The notes under the pieces are model-generated. The model did not search any database. It was not told where the DNA came from and was given only the letters and a program-made list of their open reading frames with translations. Source: Enterococcus moraviensis ATCC BAA-383 (GTDB lineage Bacteria > Bacillota > Bacilli > Lactobacillales > Enterococcaceae). Taken from it: DNA of 64,000 nt. Within the stretch, counting starts at the first letter, position 1. Every line of letters begins with the position of its first letter. Positions 1-8,304 of this stretch are shown piece by piece. The position numbers were made by a program, and so were the translations under genes. The DNA lies in assembly GCF_000407445.1 (NCBI RefSeq), contig NZ_ASWB01000001.1, positions 1,054,001-1,118,000 on the forward strand, read 5' to 3'.

Positions 1-41
1 CTTTACTGGGTTCATTTGATTCTCATTATACGTGCTTTAGG

Positions 42-214
42 GTAAGAAAAAAAGCACAATCGTTTAAATAGCAGAAAAGTATAGCTATTTTTTCATTTTA
101 ATTTGGGTATTTCATCATCTTGCAACATGTTGCACATCAGAAGAGAACGCTTACTGAAAAAAAATTTTCCGCTATGATTGAGTTGTATAAAAAAATATTG
201 AAATGAGAAATAAA
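42..214 (+). promoter_or_regulatory. Leader region of the decayed GH1 gene with weak cre-like site
   Basis: Besides the palindrome at 121-134, bases 142-155 (AGAGAACGCTTACT) resemble a catabolite-responsive element with the central CG and about three mismatches to TGWAANCGNTNWCA. This suits a carbon-source gene. No clear -35/-10 pair is assigned. Confidence 0.25.
121..134. promoter_or_regulatory. 14-bp perfect palindrome, possible operator
   Basis: TGCAACATGTTGCA is a perfect dyad. It lies about 80 bases upstream of the GH1-like fragment, in AT-rich DNA, so it may be the operator of a lost sugar gene. No regulator for it is seen in the window. Confidence 0.35.
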
Positions 215-316
215 ATGCGTCGCACAGAATTAGATCAATTTTCTAAAACATTTTTTATGGGTAATACTTCTGCTACATATCTAGTGGAAGGAGCTTATCA
301 ATTTGATGGAAATTGA
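215..316 (+). pseudogene. N-terminal remnant of a GH1 6-phospho-beta-glucosidase
   Basis: A 33-codon ORF reads like the first beta strand of family GH1 6-phospho-beta-glucosidases: F-x-KTFFMGN-x-SA-x-YLVEGAYQFDGN matches the family pattern FPKDFLWG-x-A-x-x-x-x-QVEGA-x-x-x-DGKG. The frame stops at 314-316, and no further GH1 sequence follows before the terminator at 395. Intact enzymes are about 470 residues, so more than 90% is missing. It is most likely the stump of a deleted gene. A functional peptide is unlikely. Confidence 0.6.
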
Positions 317-394
317 TCATCCATGTTCTTGTATGGTACCCAATCTTCAAGATGGCCGATAAAAAGGAATACTGAGTGGAACAAAAAAACTCAA

Positions 395-423
395 AAACAG
401 CAGAGAAAAATCCTCTGCTGTTT
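395..423 (-). terminator. Terminator of the ankyrin lipoprotein gene
   Basis: Inverted repeat AAACAGCAGAG / CTCTGCTGTTT with a 7-base loop. On the minus strand it is followed by a T-rich run. It lies 9 bases beyond the stop of the ankyrin gene. Confidence 0.75.
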
Positions 424-431
424 GATCACTA

Positions 432-1223
432 TTAATATGAATGAAGTGTATTCAACATTTCTGTATAGCCTAAACTTCTAGCATAGTCTTCAGCTGTTCG
501 TCCAGTGTTATCTTTCAATGTCTTATCTGCTCCACCTTCTAACAAAACTTTGACGATTTGTTGATAGATTTCAGATCCATCTCTTAGCGCTACCGCTTCG
601 ATCAATGCTGTATAGCCATAATTATTTTGATGATCAATGTCAGATCGACCATCTTTTAGAAGTAATTTCACATTATCAAGATGACCTTTTTCAGCTGCTG
701 GGATCAACGCGTTGCCTCCAAAGCGATTCACTTTTTGTTGATCCGGCACTTGTTTGTCCAACATGTATGCTAAGATTTCTGTTTTTCCTTGGGCTCCAGC
801 ATAAAGATAGGAACTATCCGAGATTTGATCCTGAACATTGATATCTGCTCCTGCGTCGATCAGTTGTTTGGCGATATCTACAAAGTTTTCATGTGTTGCG
901 ATCAGTAATGGTGTTTCACCTTTGTCATTTACTTCATCGATCAGGTAGTTTTTATCTTGAAGTATTGTTCCTACTTTGGTAGCGTCATTATTAGTCACAG
1001 CTTGAATCAAAGAACCTTCTGGAAATGATGGGTTGGCTGGTTCTACGCTACTCATTGATGTTGCTTCTGATTCTTTTGACTGACTTGTACTACTTTTTTC
1101 AGTTGTCATACTTGTACTCTCCTTTACCTGTTGTTTTGTATCAGCTGTTTTAGGTTGGCACGCCGAAAAAAGAATTAAAGTTAAAAACAGAACTGATATC
1201 TTTTGGAAAAACATTTTCGTCAT
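432..1223 (-). CDS. Ankyrin-repeat lipoprotein
   Basis: 263 residues. The N-terminus (MTKMFFQKISVLFLTLILFSAC) is a lipoprotein signal with lipobox LFSAC, so the mature protein should be lipid-anchored outside the membrane at Cys22. A Ser/Thr/Glu-rich linker (about 23-65) is followed by four to five ankyrin repeats (about 70-255) with typical G-x-T-P/A-L-x-x-A elements such as GETPLLIATHENFVDIAKQL and GYTALIEAVALRDG. Ankyrin repeats bind proteins, but the partner is unknown. It starts at ATG after AAGGAGGAG. The gene is monocistronic with its own terminator. Similar secreted ankyrin proteins occur in other enterococci, and no function can be assigned. Confidence 0.8.
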   Translation of the reverse strand: MTKMFFQKISVLFLTLILFSACQPKTADTKQQVKESTSMTTEKSSTSQSKESEATSMSSVEPANPSFPEGSLIQAVTNNDATKVGTILQDKNYLIDEVNDKGETPLLIATHENFVDIAKQLIDAGADINVQDQISDSSYLYAGAQGKTEILAYMLDKQVPDQQKVNRFGGNALIPAAEKGHLDNVKLLLKDGRSDIDHQNNYGYTALIEAVALRDGSEIYQQIVKVLLEGGADKTLKDNTGRTAEDYARSLGYTEMLNTLHSY

Positions 1224-1542
1224 AGCGCTCCTCCTTTAACTACGTTTACAGTTAGTATAAAGGATAAATATAAACAAATTATAAACGCTGTCCGCTAAGT
1301 GGACTATGAGCTATTCTTTCTTGTTAAAACAAAAAGCTATCGAGTGTCCAATTAGAGCTACAGTTGGTATCTGAAAGGATAAATCAAAATTATATGACCA
1401 CCGTTGATTTTCAATATAAGTGGTAACATTAATAAAAAATTCTTGTTTTAGCTATTGGCGATACTAGCTGTTCATTGTAGCTAAGACGAACTAAAAAAAG
1501 GGAGTAGTGTTTATATATATACCCTCCCATTTTCTATTCTGT
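1224..1542. other. 319-bp intergenic region
   Basis: It holds the promoter region of the ankyrin gene at the left (a TATACT-like -10 on the minus strand near 1256-1261) and the terminator of the next gene at 1500-1528. I see no ORF or RNA gene in the remainder. Confidence 0.4.
1492..1528 (-). terminator. Terminator of the two-gene membrane protein operon
   Basis: On the minus strand, GGGAG...CTCCC encloses an AT-rich extension with further pairing and is followed by seven T residues. It lies directly after the 286-residue gene. Confidence 0.6.
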
Positions 1543-2403
1543 CTATTGTTTAAAATACAACTCGATTTTTTGCGGATCATCAAGCCCAGCCTTTAGTAGG
1601 ATGATTTTTGTCTGAGCATTTTTAACTAGCTCCCCTTGATCATCATACTTGTTTTTTTGGTCTAAACTAATGGCCCATTTCGCATTCTTATCATCATTTA
1701 AAGCTAAGGCGGTGGTTCCAAATTGCTTAGCTTGTTCGAATGGATATTCTTCTACTTCCCCGTCCGTCTGGATCACAACTCCTGTTGTCCCACTTGATGT
1801 TAGACTGGTCTTTCCATCTTTTGATGCCCAAGAACCTGTCAAATTAGATAAAACATAAGAATAGGCTATTCTTCGCCCACCATATGTGCCAATATATTGA
1901 TGTAATGCTTGGTCTTTTGAACGATAGACCAAAACACAGGTTTCATTCGTTAACCAAGTTAGTTGATAGTCAGTGATCTCTCCAACAGGCAGTTTTTCTT
2001 TTAACCGCGCAATGATTAGATAATAATTATTGTAATAGTACAACGCATGATCGTTATTTGTTTCCTTCACTAAAAAAACTTGTTTTGCATCTGGTGACAG
2101 GCTCATAATTGTTTTTTCTTTCGGCTTTACCAATCCCAAGAGGATACTTACTATGATGATCACTGCAATCTCAAGCCAAATGATCTGAATTTTTCTTTTC
2201 TTATCAAGGTCTATCAAGCATAGTAGCGTCAAGCCTAAAAACAAAAAGCTTCCTACTATTGCAACGAAAAGAAGCCAATCACTAATTAAATCGAACCCTC
2301 TCGAAGAAATAACCATGAATCCACCTAAAAACAGCAAGCATAGAATCAGCAACATCAAAAAGATGATCCCGCTAACTTTTTTTATTGTTTTCTTACTCCT
2401 CAT
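1543..2403 (-). CDS. Membrane protein of unknown function, partner of the Asp-box protein
   Basis: 286 residues. Three hydrophobic segments lie in the first 100 residues (about 10-34, 41-64, 76-94). An extracytoplasmic region of about 185 residues follows, beginning MSLSPDAKQVFLV and rich in short beta strands and turns, somewhat like propeller blades (SPDAKQ, SKDGKTS). I do not recognise the family. The start ATG overlaps the end of the upstream gene by 11 bases, so translation is probably coupled. The two products may form one complex at the membrane; this is inference from gene arrangement only. Confidence 0.7.
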   Translation of the reverse strand: MRSKKTIKKVSGIIFLMLLILCLLFLGGFMVISSRGFDLISDWLLFVAIVGSFLFLGLTLLCLIDLDKKRKIQIIWLEIAVIIIVSILLGLVKPKEKTIMSLSPDAKQVFLVKETNNDHALYYYNNYYLIIARLKEKLPVGEITDYQLTWLTNETCVLVYRSKDQALHQYIGTYGGRRIAYSYVLSNLTGSWASKDGKTSLTSSGTTGVVIQTDGEVEEYPFEQAKQFGTTALALNDDKNAKWAISLDQKNKYDDQGELVKNAQTKIILLKAGLDDPQKIELYFKQ

Positions 2404-3307
2404 CTGCCTCTACCTCACGATCAAACACCCAATTTTCACCATTATCTTTTGAAATAAATTTTCCTTTTACTAAACCACCTTTGTAGTCACCAACTTCTCC
2501 TTGATTCAACATAAGTTCTAATTGATTCCCAGATTTAGACGGCATTTCAGCCACTAAAAAAATAGCTTTATATTCTTCTGGTACCTGAATCGTCGCTGTT
2601 TTCCAACTAGCTCCGCCATCTTTTGTGACTTGTAAATTAGGTGCTGCTCCGAAAGATAAAAAGCCTGTATTTTCATCAACAAAACCACCAGCTTGAACCA
2701 ATGATGTTTGATTGGTATTAGCCGTTTCCTCCCAAGTTTTCCCACCATCGTGTGTTAAATACGCTACTGTTCCTTCTTGACGAGCAACTCGACCACCAGA
2801 GTAAATCACATAGCCAAAATCTTTGCTTAGAAAATCGATCTTTCTAAAACGAATACCAGCATTTTCTTGGGAAATCTCATATCTTTGCCACGTTTTTCCT
2901 TGATCCACCGTTTGTATTAGCTTCAAACCTAGATCTTCATATAGAAATGACGTTTTTTCTTTTGTTAAAAAATAGCTGTTCTCCATCAACTCATTATCAT
3001 AAGAGGGTGTGTATTCACCAAATTGTATCTTTTCTAGACGTTCAGGAACTTCCGACCAATTCTCTCCTGAGTCATAGGTTACATAGAGCTTTTCCCCCTT
3101 GACCAATACATCTGTTTGCTTTTGACTAGTCATTTTTGGCGGTTCATTTAGTTCCTTTAAATCGCTTTGTTCAGCTTCTTGCAGCCCTTTGATTTCCTTA
3201 TTATACGTTTCAACACTTGTTGGTCGGAACACATAAAAAGACAATCCTGCCAAAACGATTAATACAACAGCCATAATCAAAAAAAGTATATGATTTTTAT
3301 TTTTCAA
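2393..3307 (-). CDS. Membrane-anchored Asp-box (BNR-like) beta-propeller protein
   Basis: About 304 residues from the TTG at 3305-3307, which sits 8 bases after AAGGGAG. A GTG three codons upstream lies almost on that ribosome site and is less likely. A single N-terminal membrane helix (about 6-27) precedes an external domain with five Asp boxes of the form S/T-x-D-x-G-x-x-W: TYDSGENW, TVDQGKTW, THDGGKTW, TKDGGASW and SKDNGENW. Asp boxes mark beta-propeller folds of sialidases, VPS10 and YCF48/HCF136-like proteins. I do not see the arginine triad and FRIP motif of a sialidase, so it is more likely a binding or assembly propeller than an enzyme. Confidence 0.7.
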   Translation of the reverse strand: MKNKNHILFLIMAVVLIVLAGLSFYVFRPTSVETYNKEIKGLQEAEQSDLKELNEPPKMTSQKQTDVLVKGEKLYVTYDSGENWSEVPERLEKIQFGEYTPSYDNELMENSYFLTKEKTSFLYEDLGLKLIQTVDQGKTWQRYEISQENAGIRFRKIDFLSKDFGYVIYSGGRVARQEGTVAYLTHDGGKTWEETANTNQTSLVQAGGFVDENTGFLSFGAAPNLQVTKDGGASWKTATIQVPEEYKAIFLVAEMPSKSGNQLELMLNQGEVGDYKGGLVKGKFISKDNGENWVFDREVEADEE

Positions 3308-3393
3308 TTTACTCACTCCCTTAACCGAATTTTCTATTTAAATTATAGAGGAAGCACTCTTTTATTGAAAGGGCTATTTTCATTTGTTAGATA

Positions 3394-3436
3394 AGAAAAA
3401 AGCTTTCAATAAACGATGGTAGTTTATCGAAAGCTT
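3394..3436 (-). terminator. Terminator of hisS-aspS
   Basis: AAGCTTTC-x-ATAAAC pairs with GTTTAT-x-GAAAGCTT (3400-3436), followed on the minus strand by TTTTTC. It lies 25 bases past the aspS stop. Confidence 0.8.
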
Positions 3437-3460
3437 GTTATTCTCTGACTAAGTCAAAAT

Positions 3461-5230
3461 TTATTCATCTATCGCAGTTACGTCGATATTCAATTCAAAC
3501 AATTGTAACGGTGAAACCACACTTGGCGCACTTGTCATTGGATCAGCTGCTTTTCCGTTTTTAGGGAAAGCGATCACTTCACGAATGTTGTTTTCACCCG
3601 CTAATAACATTACTAAACGGTCTAATCCTAACGCAATTCCGCCATGTGGCGGGAATCCGTAGTCTAAAGCATCTAATAAAAAGCCAAATTGTTCTTGCGC
3701 TGATTCTTTGGTAAATCCTAGTGTTTCAAACATTTTTTCTTGTAAATCACGTTTGTGAATACGCAGCGAACCGCCACCTAATTCATAACCGTTCAAGACG
3801 ATATCATATGCTTCAGCATAGACTTTTGCTGGATCTGTTGAAAGTAATTCAATATCAGATTCTTTTGGTTGTGTGAATGGATGGTGAGCAGAAACGTAAC
3901 GACCAGCTTCTTCATCATATTCAAACAATGGCCAATCAATAACCCATAGGAAATTAAATTTAGACTCATCGATCAACCCTAATTCTTTCCCTAAACGAGA
4001 ACGAACAGCGCCCAAAGCAGCCGCAACGATTTCTGGTTTGTCTGCACCAAACATCAAGATATCGCCAACCTCAGCATTTGTTGCTTTGATCAAGTCATCT
4101 GAAACCTCTGTTAAGAATTTTGCAATCGGACCTTTTAGTCCATCTTCTTCTACTTTTAACCAAGCAAGTCCTTTAGCACCAAATTGACTTACATAGGTTC
4201 CTAGATTGTCCATATCTTTTCTAGAATATTTATCTGCTGCGCCTTTAGCGTTCAACGCTTTAACATGTCCGCCATTTTCAAGCGCCATTTGGAACACTTT
4301 GAAGTCAACATCTTTGACCACATCAGCGATATCGATCAATTCCATATCGAAACGTGTATCTGGTTTGTCACTTCCATAACGTGCCATCGCTTCATCATAG
4401 CTGATACGAGGGAATGGTAACGTCACTTCGATTCCTTTTGTTTCACGCATCACTTTGGCTAACATTTCTTCAGTCATTGTTTGAATCTCTTCTGGAGACA
4501 AGAAGGTTGTCTCTAAATCGACTTGAGTAAATTCTGGTTGACGGTCACCACGTAAATCTTCATCACGGAAACAACGAACGATTTGATAATAACGATCGAA
4601 ACCTGCATTCATCAACAATTGTTTAAAAATTTGTGGTGATTGTGGTAACGCATAAAAATGACCAGCATGGACACGTGAAGGAACTAAGTAGTCACGCGCG
4701 CCTTCTGGTGTTGATTTACCAAAATAAGGTGTTTCGATATCGATAAAATCAGTATCGTCTAAATAATGACGAATCGATTTTGTTACTTCATGACGTAATT
4801 TTAAGTTTGCTGTCATTTGTGGACGACGTAAATCTAAATAACGATATTTCATGCGAATTTCATCGCCAACATTGTTTTCATCTTCAATTAAAAACGGTGG
4901 TGTTTTCGCTGTATTTAAAATCGTGATGTCTGTTGCCATCACTTCAAATTCACCAGTTTTCATTTTAGGGTTGATTGCTTCTTTGTCACGATAAGTTAGC
5001 TCACCAGTAATTTCGATTACATATTCACTACGGCATTTATCTGCAATTTCCCACGCCTCTTTTGAGTGGGCTGGATTAAAGACCACTTGCGCAATTCCTT
5101 CACGGTCACGTAAATCGATAAAAATAACCCCACCTAAGTCACGGCGCTTTTGCACCCACCCTTTTAAGGTAATCACTTGTCCTACTAAATCTGCAGAAAC
5201 TTCTCCACAGTATACTGTTCTTTTTGCCAT
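3461..5230 (-). CDS. aspS: Aspartate--tRNA ligase
   Basis: 589 residues, the usual length of bacterial AspRS. It charges tRNA-Asp with aspartate in the cytoplasm. An N-terminal OB-fold anticodon domain (about 1-105) precedes a class II core with motif 2 [18 protein letters not shown], the bacterial GAD insertion (about 290-420) and motif 3 [11 protein letters not shown] near the C-terminus. It starts at ATG after GAGGAG. It follows hisS by 30 bases in the same direction, and both genes should be read from the T-box-controlled transcript upstream. Confidence 0.98.
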   Translation of the reverse strand: MAKRTVYCGEVSADLVGQVITLKGWVQKRRDLGGVIFIDLRDREGIAQVVFNPAHSKEAWEIADKCRSEYVIEITGELTYRDKEAINPKMKTGEFEVMATDITILNTAKTPPFLIEDENNVGDEIRMKYRYLDLRRPQMTANLKLRHEVTKSIRHYLDDTDFIDIETPYFGKSTPEGARDYLVPSRVHAGHFYALPQSPQIFKQLLMNAGFDRYYQIVRCFRDEDLRGDRQPEFTQVDLETTFLSPEEIQTMTEEMLAKVMRETKGIEVTLPFPRISYDEAMARYGSDKPDTRFDMELIDIADVVKDVDFKVFQMALENGGHVKALNAKGAADKYSRKDMDNLGTYVSQFGAKGLAWLKVEEDGLKGPIAKFLTEVSDDLIKATNAEVGDILMFGADKPEIVAAALGAVRSRLGKELGLIDESKFNFLWVIDWPLFEYDEEAGRYVSAHHPFTQPKESDIELLSTDPAKVYAEAYDIVLNGYELGGGSLRIHKRDLQEKMFETLGFTKESAQEQFGFLLDALDYGFPPHGGIALGLDRLVMLLAGENNIREVIAFPKNGKAADPMTSAPSVVSPLQLFELNIDVTAIDE

Positions 5231-5260
5231 TGATTTTTGCTCCTCTTCATTTTTTACTTT

Positions 5261-6562
5261 TTATTGATCAAACATCACGGTCATCATTTCATCATAGACT
5301 TCATCGAATCTTTCATAAATATCTGATAGTGGAAATGCTTTTTCATTACGATTCGCCATTGATTTTACGTTGACGATTCCATCTGCTAATTCCGTTTCAC
5401 CTAAGGTCAAAGCGAGTTTGGCATTTAATTTTGCAGCTGTTTTAAATTGTGCTTTGGCTTTACGATCCATAAAATCACGATCCGCTGAAAAGCCAAAATT
5501 ACGGATTGCTTGAACTAGTTTTAGCGATGCGATATTGGTTTGCTCCCCGATTCCAACTACATAGGCATCGATTTCATTGATTACAGGAACCGCAACACCC
5601 TCTGCTTCCATCGTGATCAAGACACGTTCAATTCCCATTGCAAAACCAAAACCAGGAGTTGCAGGACCACCTAATTCTTCAACTAATCCATCATAACGTC
5701 CGCCAGCACAAATCGTTGCTTGTGCACCCATGCCAGGTGCTTCACTCATTACTTCAAAAATCGTATTTGTGTAATAGTCTAACCCACGAACCATATTGCT
5801 ATCCACTTCAAACGGGATAGCCAATTCGTTTAGCATCGTTTTAACTGTTTCAAAATGTTCTTTAGATGACTCGCTTAGATAATCTAATATCGATGGTGCA
5901 TCTGCTACAATCGCTTGATCTTTTTTATCTTTGCTGTCTAATACACGCAATGGATTTTCGTGTAAACGACGTTTTGAATCTTCGCTCAATTCAGCTGATT
6001 TTGGTTCTAAATAGTCGATCAGGGCTTGACGATATGCCGTTCTTGTTGCTTTATCGCCTAATGAGTTGATTACTAATCGAATTTGTTTGATACCTAATTG
6101 TTTGAAAAAGTCTAAAGCCATTGCCATACTTTCAACATCAACCGCTGGATTCACGCTCCCGAAAGCTTCTGCTCCGATTTGGTGGAATTGTCTTAAACGA
6201 CCTGCTTGGGGACGTTCATAACGAAACATCGGTCCCATATAGTAGGTTTTATATGGTTTCGCAAATTCAGGTCCAAACAGTTTATTTTCGACAAAAGAAC
6301 GAACGATTGGGGCTGTTCCTTCTGGACGTAACGTTACATGACGATCTCCTTTATCGTAAAAGTCATACATTTCTTTTGACACGATATCGGTTGTGTCTCC
6401 TACACTGCGAGAAATAACTTCATAGTGTTCAAAAATCGGTGTGCGAATCTCTTCATATTGATAATCACGAAAAATCAAACGAGCTGTTTCTTCAACAAAT
6501 TGCCATTTTTCGGAAGTCCCTGGTAATAAGTCATTGGTTCCTTTTGGTTTTTGATAACTCAT
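5261..6562 (-). CDS. hisS: Histidine--tRNA ligase
   Basis: 433 residues, full length for bacterial HisRS. It is a class II synthetase: motif 2 [19 protein letters not shown] (about 110-130), histidine-specific motif [12 protein letters not shown] and GGRYDGL, motif 3 [11 protein letters not shown] (about 300-312), and a C-terminal anticodon-binding domain (about 330-420). The ATG follows AGGAGATG. It is the first gene of hisS-aspS, behind a T-box leader. Confidence 0.98.
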   Translation of the reverse strand: MSYQKPKGTNDLLPGTSEKWQFVEETARLIFRDYQYEEIRTPIFEHYEVISRSVGDTTDIVSKEMYDFYDKGDRHVTLRPEGTAPIVRSFVENKLFGPEFAKPYKTYYMGPMFRYERPQAGRLRQFHQIGAEAFGSVNPAVDVESMAMALDFFKQLGIKQIRLVINSLGDKATRTAYRQALIDYLEPKSAELSEDSKRRLHENPLRVLDSKDKKDQAIVADAPSILDYLSESSKEHFETVKTMLNELAIPFEVDSNMVRGLDYYTNTIFEVMSEAPGMGAQATICAGGRYDGLVEELGGPATPGFGFAMGIERVLITMEAEGVAVPVINEIDAYVVGIGEQTNIASLKLVQAIRNFGFSADRDFMDRKAKAQFKTAAKLNAKLALTLGETELADGIVNVKSMANRNEKAFPLSDIYERFDEVYDEMMTVMFDQ

Positions 6563-6700
6563 TGTTTCATCTCCTAGTTAGTGTTTATTGTGACAACGAT
6601 TTTTTATAGTAGGGATACGTCGTGTCTTACTTTTTACGCTCTTCTCACTTATTTTATCGCTGATTTTTTCTTTTGTTAGCGGGATTTGGTGATTTACAAC

Positions 6701-6945
6701 AAAAAATCGCCCTTGTATTAAATACAAGGGCGAATGAATAGACATACGCGGTACCACCTAAGTTTGAAAGATTGCTCTTTCCTTTAACGATTAACGCTCG
6801 TAACGGAACGGCTTTTTATCCGTTCATCTCCAGAATGTCTTTCGATTTCCCTAATGAAGTTGTTTTCAGCCACGACAACTTTCTCTTATACGATTAGATT
6901 GAAATGTACTCGTTCTTTCATTGACTTTTAATATTATATATAAAT
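6701..6945 (-). promoter_or_regulatory. T-box leader controlling hisS-aspS
   Basis: On the minus strand the conserved T-box AGGTGGTACCGCG is at 6747-6760. It is followed by the terminator hairpin 6708-6732 (CGCCCTTGTATT / AATACAAGGGCG) and a T run at 6701-6707. The upstream 130 bases hold stem I elements such as AAGAACGAGTACATT and the AGAGA region. The best specifier candidate is GAC (Asp) at 6837-6839 in GAAAGACATTC, but I could not fold the stem fully. Uncharged tRNA would prevent termination and raise synthetase expression. Confidence 0.88.
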
Positions 6946-6970
6946 TACTAAAGTTTCACAGTAAAGTCAA
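6942..6970 (-). promoter_or_regulatory. Promoter candidate for the T-box leader
   Basis: TTGACT (6965-6970) and TAATTT (6942-6947) are separated by 17 bases. The -10 is weak, and a TATATAAT-like sequence lies a little downstream as an alternative. Confidence 0.4.
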
Positions 6971-6996
6971 GAAAAAATTCGGTTTGTGTCGCTAGA

Positions 6997-8301
6997 TTAC
7001 TCTTTTACTTTATTTGAAAAAAGAACAAACGGCATGTAAATCAATGTTCCGATAACAATAATGACAATCTGTAATAGTACCGCGCGGAAATCTCCTGCTG
7101 TTGCTAAGTAACCAGACAGGATCGGTGGTGTTACCCAAGGAACTAGAATATATGTTGGCGTTACAAGGTTTAAGCTTGTCGCTGTGTAAGCTAATATTGT
7201 TGAAACCATTGGAACAATACAAAATGGAATTGCATAAACGGGATTGAATACAATCGGTAGTCCAAACATCATTGGTTCACTAATATTAAATAGACTAGAT
7301 ACACCACCAAGTTTTGCAATCATTCGCTGGTCATCACGTTTTGACCAAATCAAAACCGCAATCACTAAACAAATCATTGTGCCGCCTCCGCCCATATAGA
7401 CATAAGCATCCAAGAATGGTTGAGTTACAATATTTGGTGCCGCAGAACCCGCTTGAATCGCTTCAATATTTTGCTGTAAAGAAGTCAATAAAATCGGACC
7501 TGAAATTGCTCCAAATACAAACGCCCCATGAATCCCAAAGATAAACACGAAGGTTGATAAGAAAACATAGGCTAAAATACCAGGCAATGTTTGAAAGCCA
7601 CCTACTAAAGGCGCTTGTAAAATCGTGACTACAACATCTGGAATCGTATGCCCACTAAATGTACGGACAACAACTTCAAAAATAGCAAAAAGTGTAATTG
7701 TGAAAAAGGCTGGAATCAGGCTATTAAATGATTTAGCAATCGCAGGCGGTACACTATCAGGCATTTTTATTTTCAATTTATTGTTCGTTGAAAGTTTGAC
7801 TACAAGCGGCACACTAATGATTGCCGCAATGATCCCCAATAACATTGCAGAGGCACTTGTATACGTTTGAGTCAACGTTCCTGATGTTTGGATCTCCGTT
7901 CCATCAAACCCTGTGATGTTGATACTATTAGGTACCAATACGACATAGCAAGCAAGAGCAATGATTGCCTCTAACGCACCATCACTACCATATGATTTTG
8001 CTAAACGGAAGCCAATCAAAAATGTCACCATCAAACCTAAAATCCCTAACGTACCATTGTATGCCTGAACGCCAATTTCAGCAATCATTTCATGGCCTGG
8101 CATATTACGCAATAATCCTGTTTTTTCAGCCAATAAAACATTATTCACTAACAAGAAAAATGCAGCTACGATCGTAATTGGAATTGTACTAGCAAATGCA
8201 TCACGAATCGTAGCGATAAAACGATTAGTCGCAATTTTATTCGCATACATTGCAATTTTTTCACCTAAAGCTTCTTTATTAAAACTCGATTCTTTATTCA
8301 T
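6997..8301 (-). CDS. PTS lactose/cellobiose-family EIIC permease
   Basis: 434 residues with about ten membrane helices. Family features include the central MGGGGTMICLVIAVLIW and the FNISEPMMFGLPIVFNP segment with the glutamate conserved in EIIC of the Lac family. It would carry a beta-disaccharide across the membrane while EIIB phosphorylates it. No EIIA or EIIB gene is in the window, so those must be supplied from elsewhere. It starts 4 bases after the GH9 gene, in one operon with GH9 and ROK. Cellobiose, chitobiose or a glucosamine disaccharide are possible substrates; context favours an amino sugar (inference). Confidence 0.9.
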   Translation of the reverse strand: MNKESSFNKEALGEKIAMYANKIATNRFIATIRDAFASTIPITIVAAFFLLVNNVLLAEKTGLLRNMPGHEMIAEIGVQAYNGTLGILGLMVTFLIGFRLAKSYGSDGALEAIIALACYVVLVPNSINITGFDGTEIQTSGTLTQTYTSASAMLLGIIAAIISVPLVVKLSTNNKLKIKMPDSVPPAIAKSFNSLIPAFFTITLFAIFEVVVRTFSGHTIPDVVVTILQAPLVGGFQTLPGILAYVFLSTFVFIFGIHGAFVFGAISGPILLTSLQQNIEAIQAGSAAPNIVTQPFLDAYVYMGGGGTMICLVIAVLIWSKRDDQRMIAKLGGVSSLFNISEPMMFGLPIVFNPVYAIPFCIVPMVSTILAYTATSLNLVTPTYILVPWVTPPILSGYLATAGDFRAVLLQIVIIVIGTLIYMPFVLFSNKVKE

Positions 8302-8304
8302 TGA

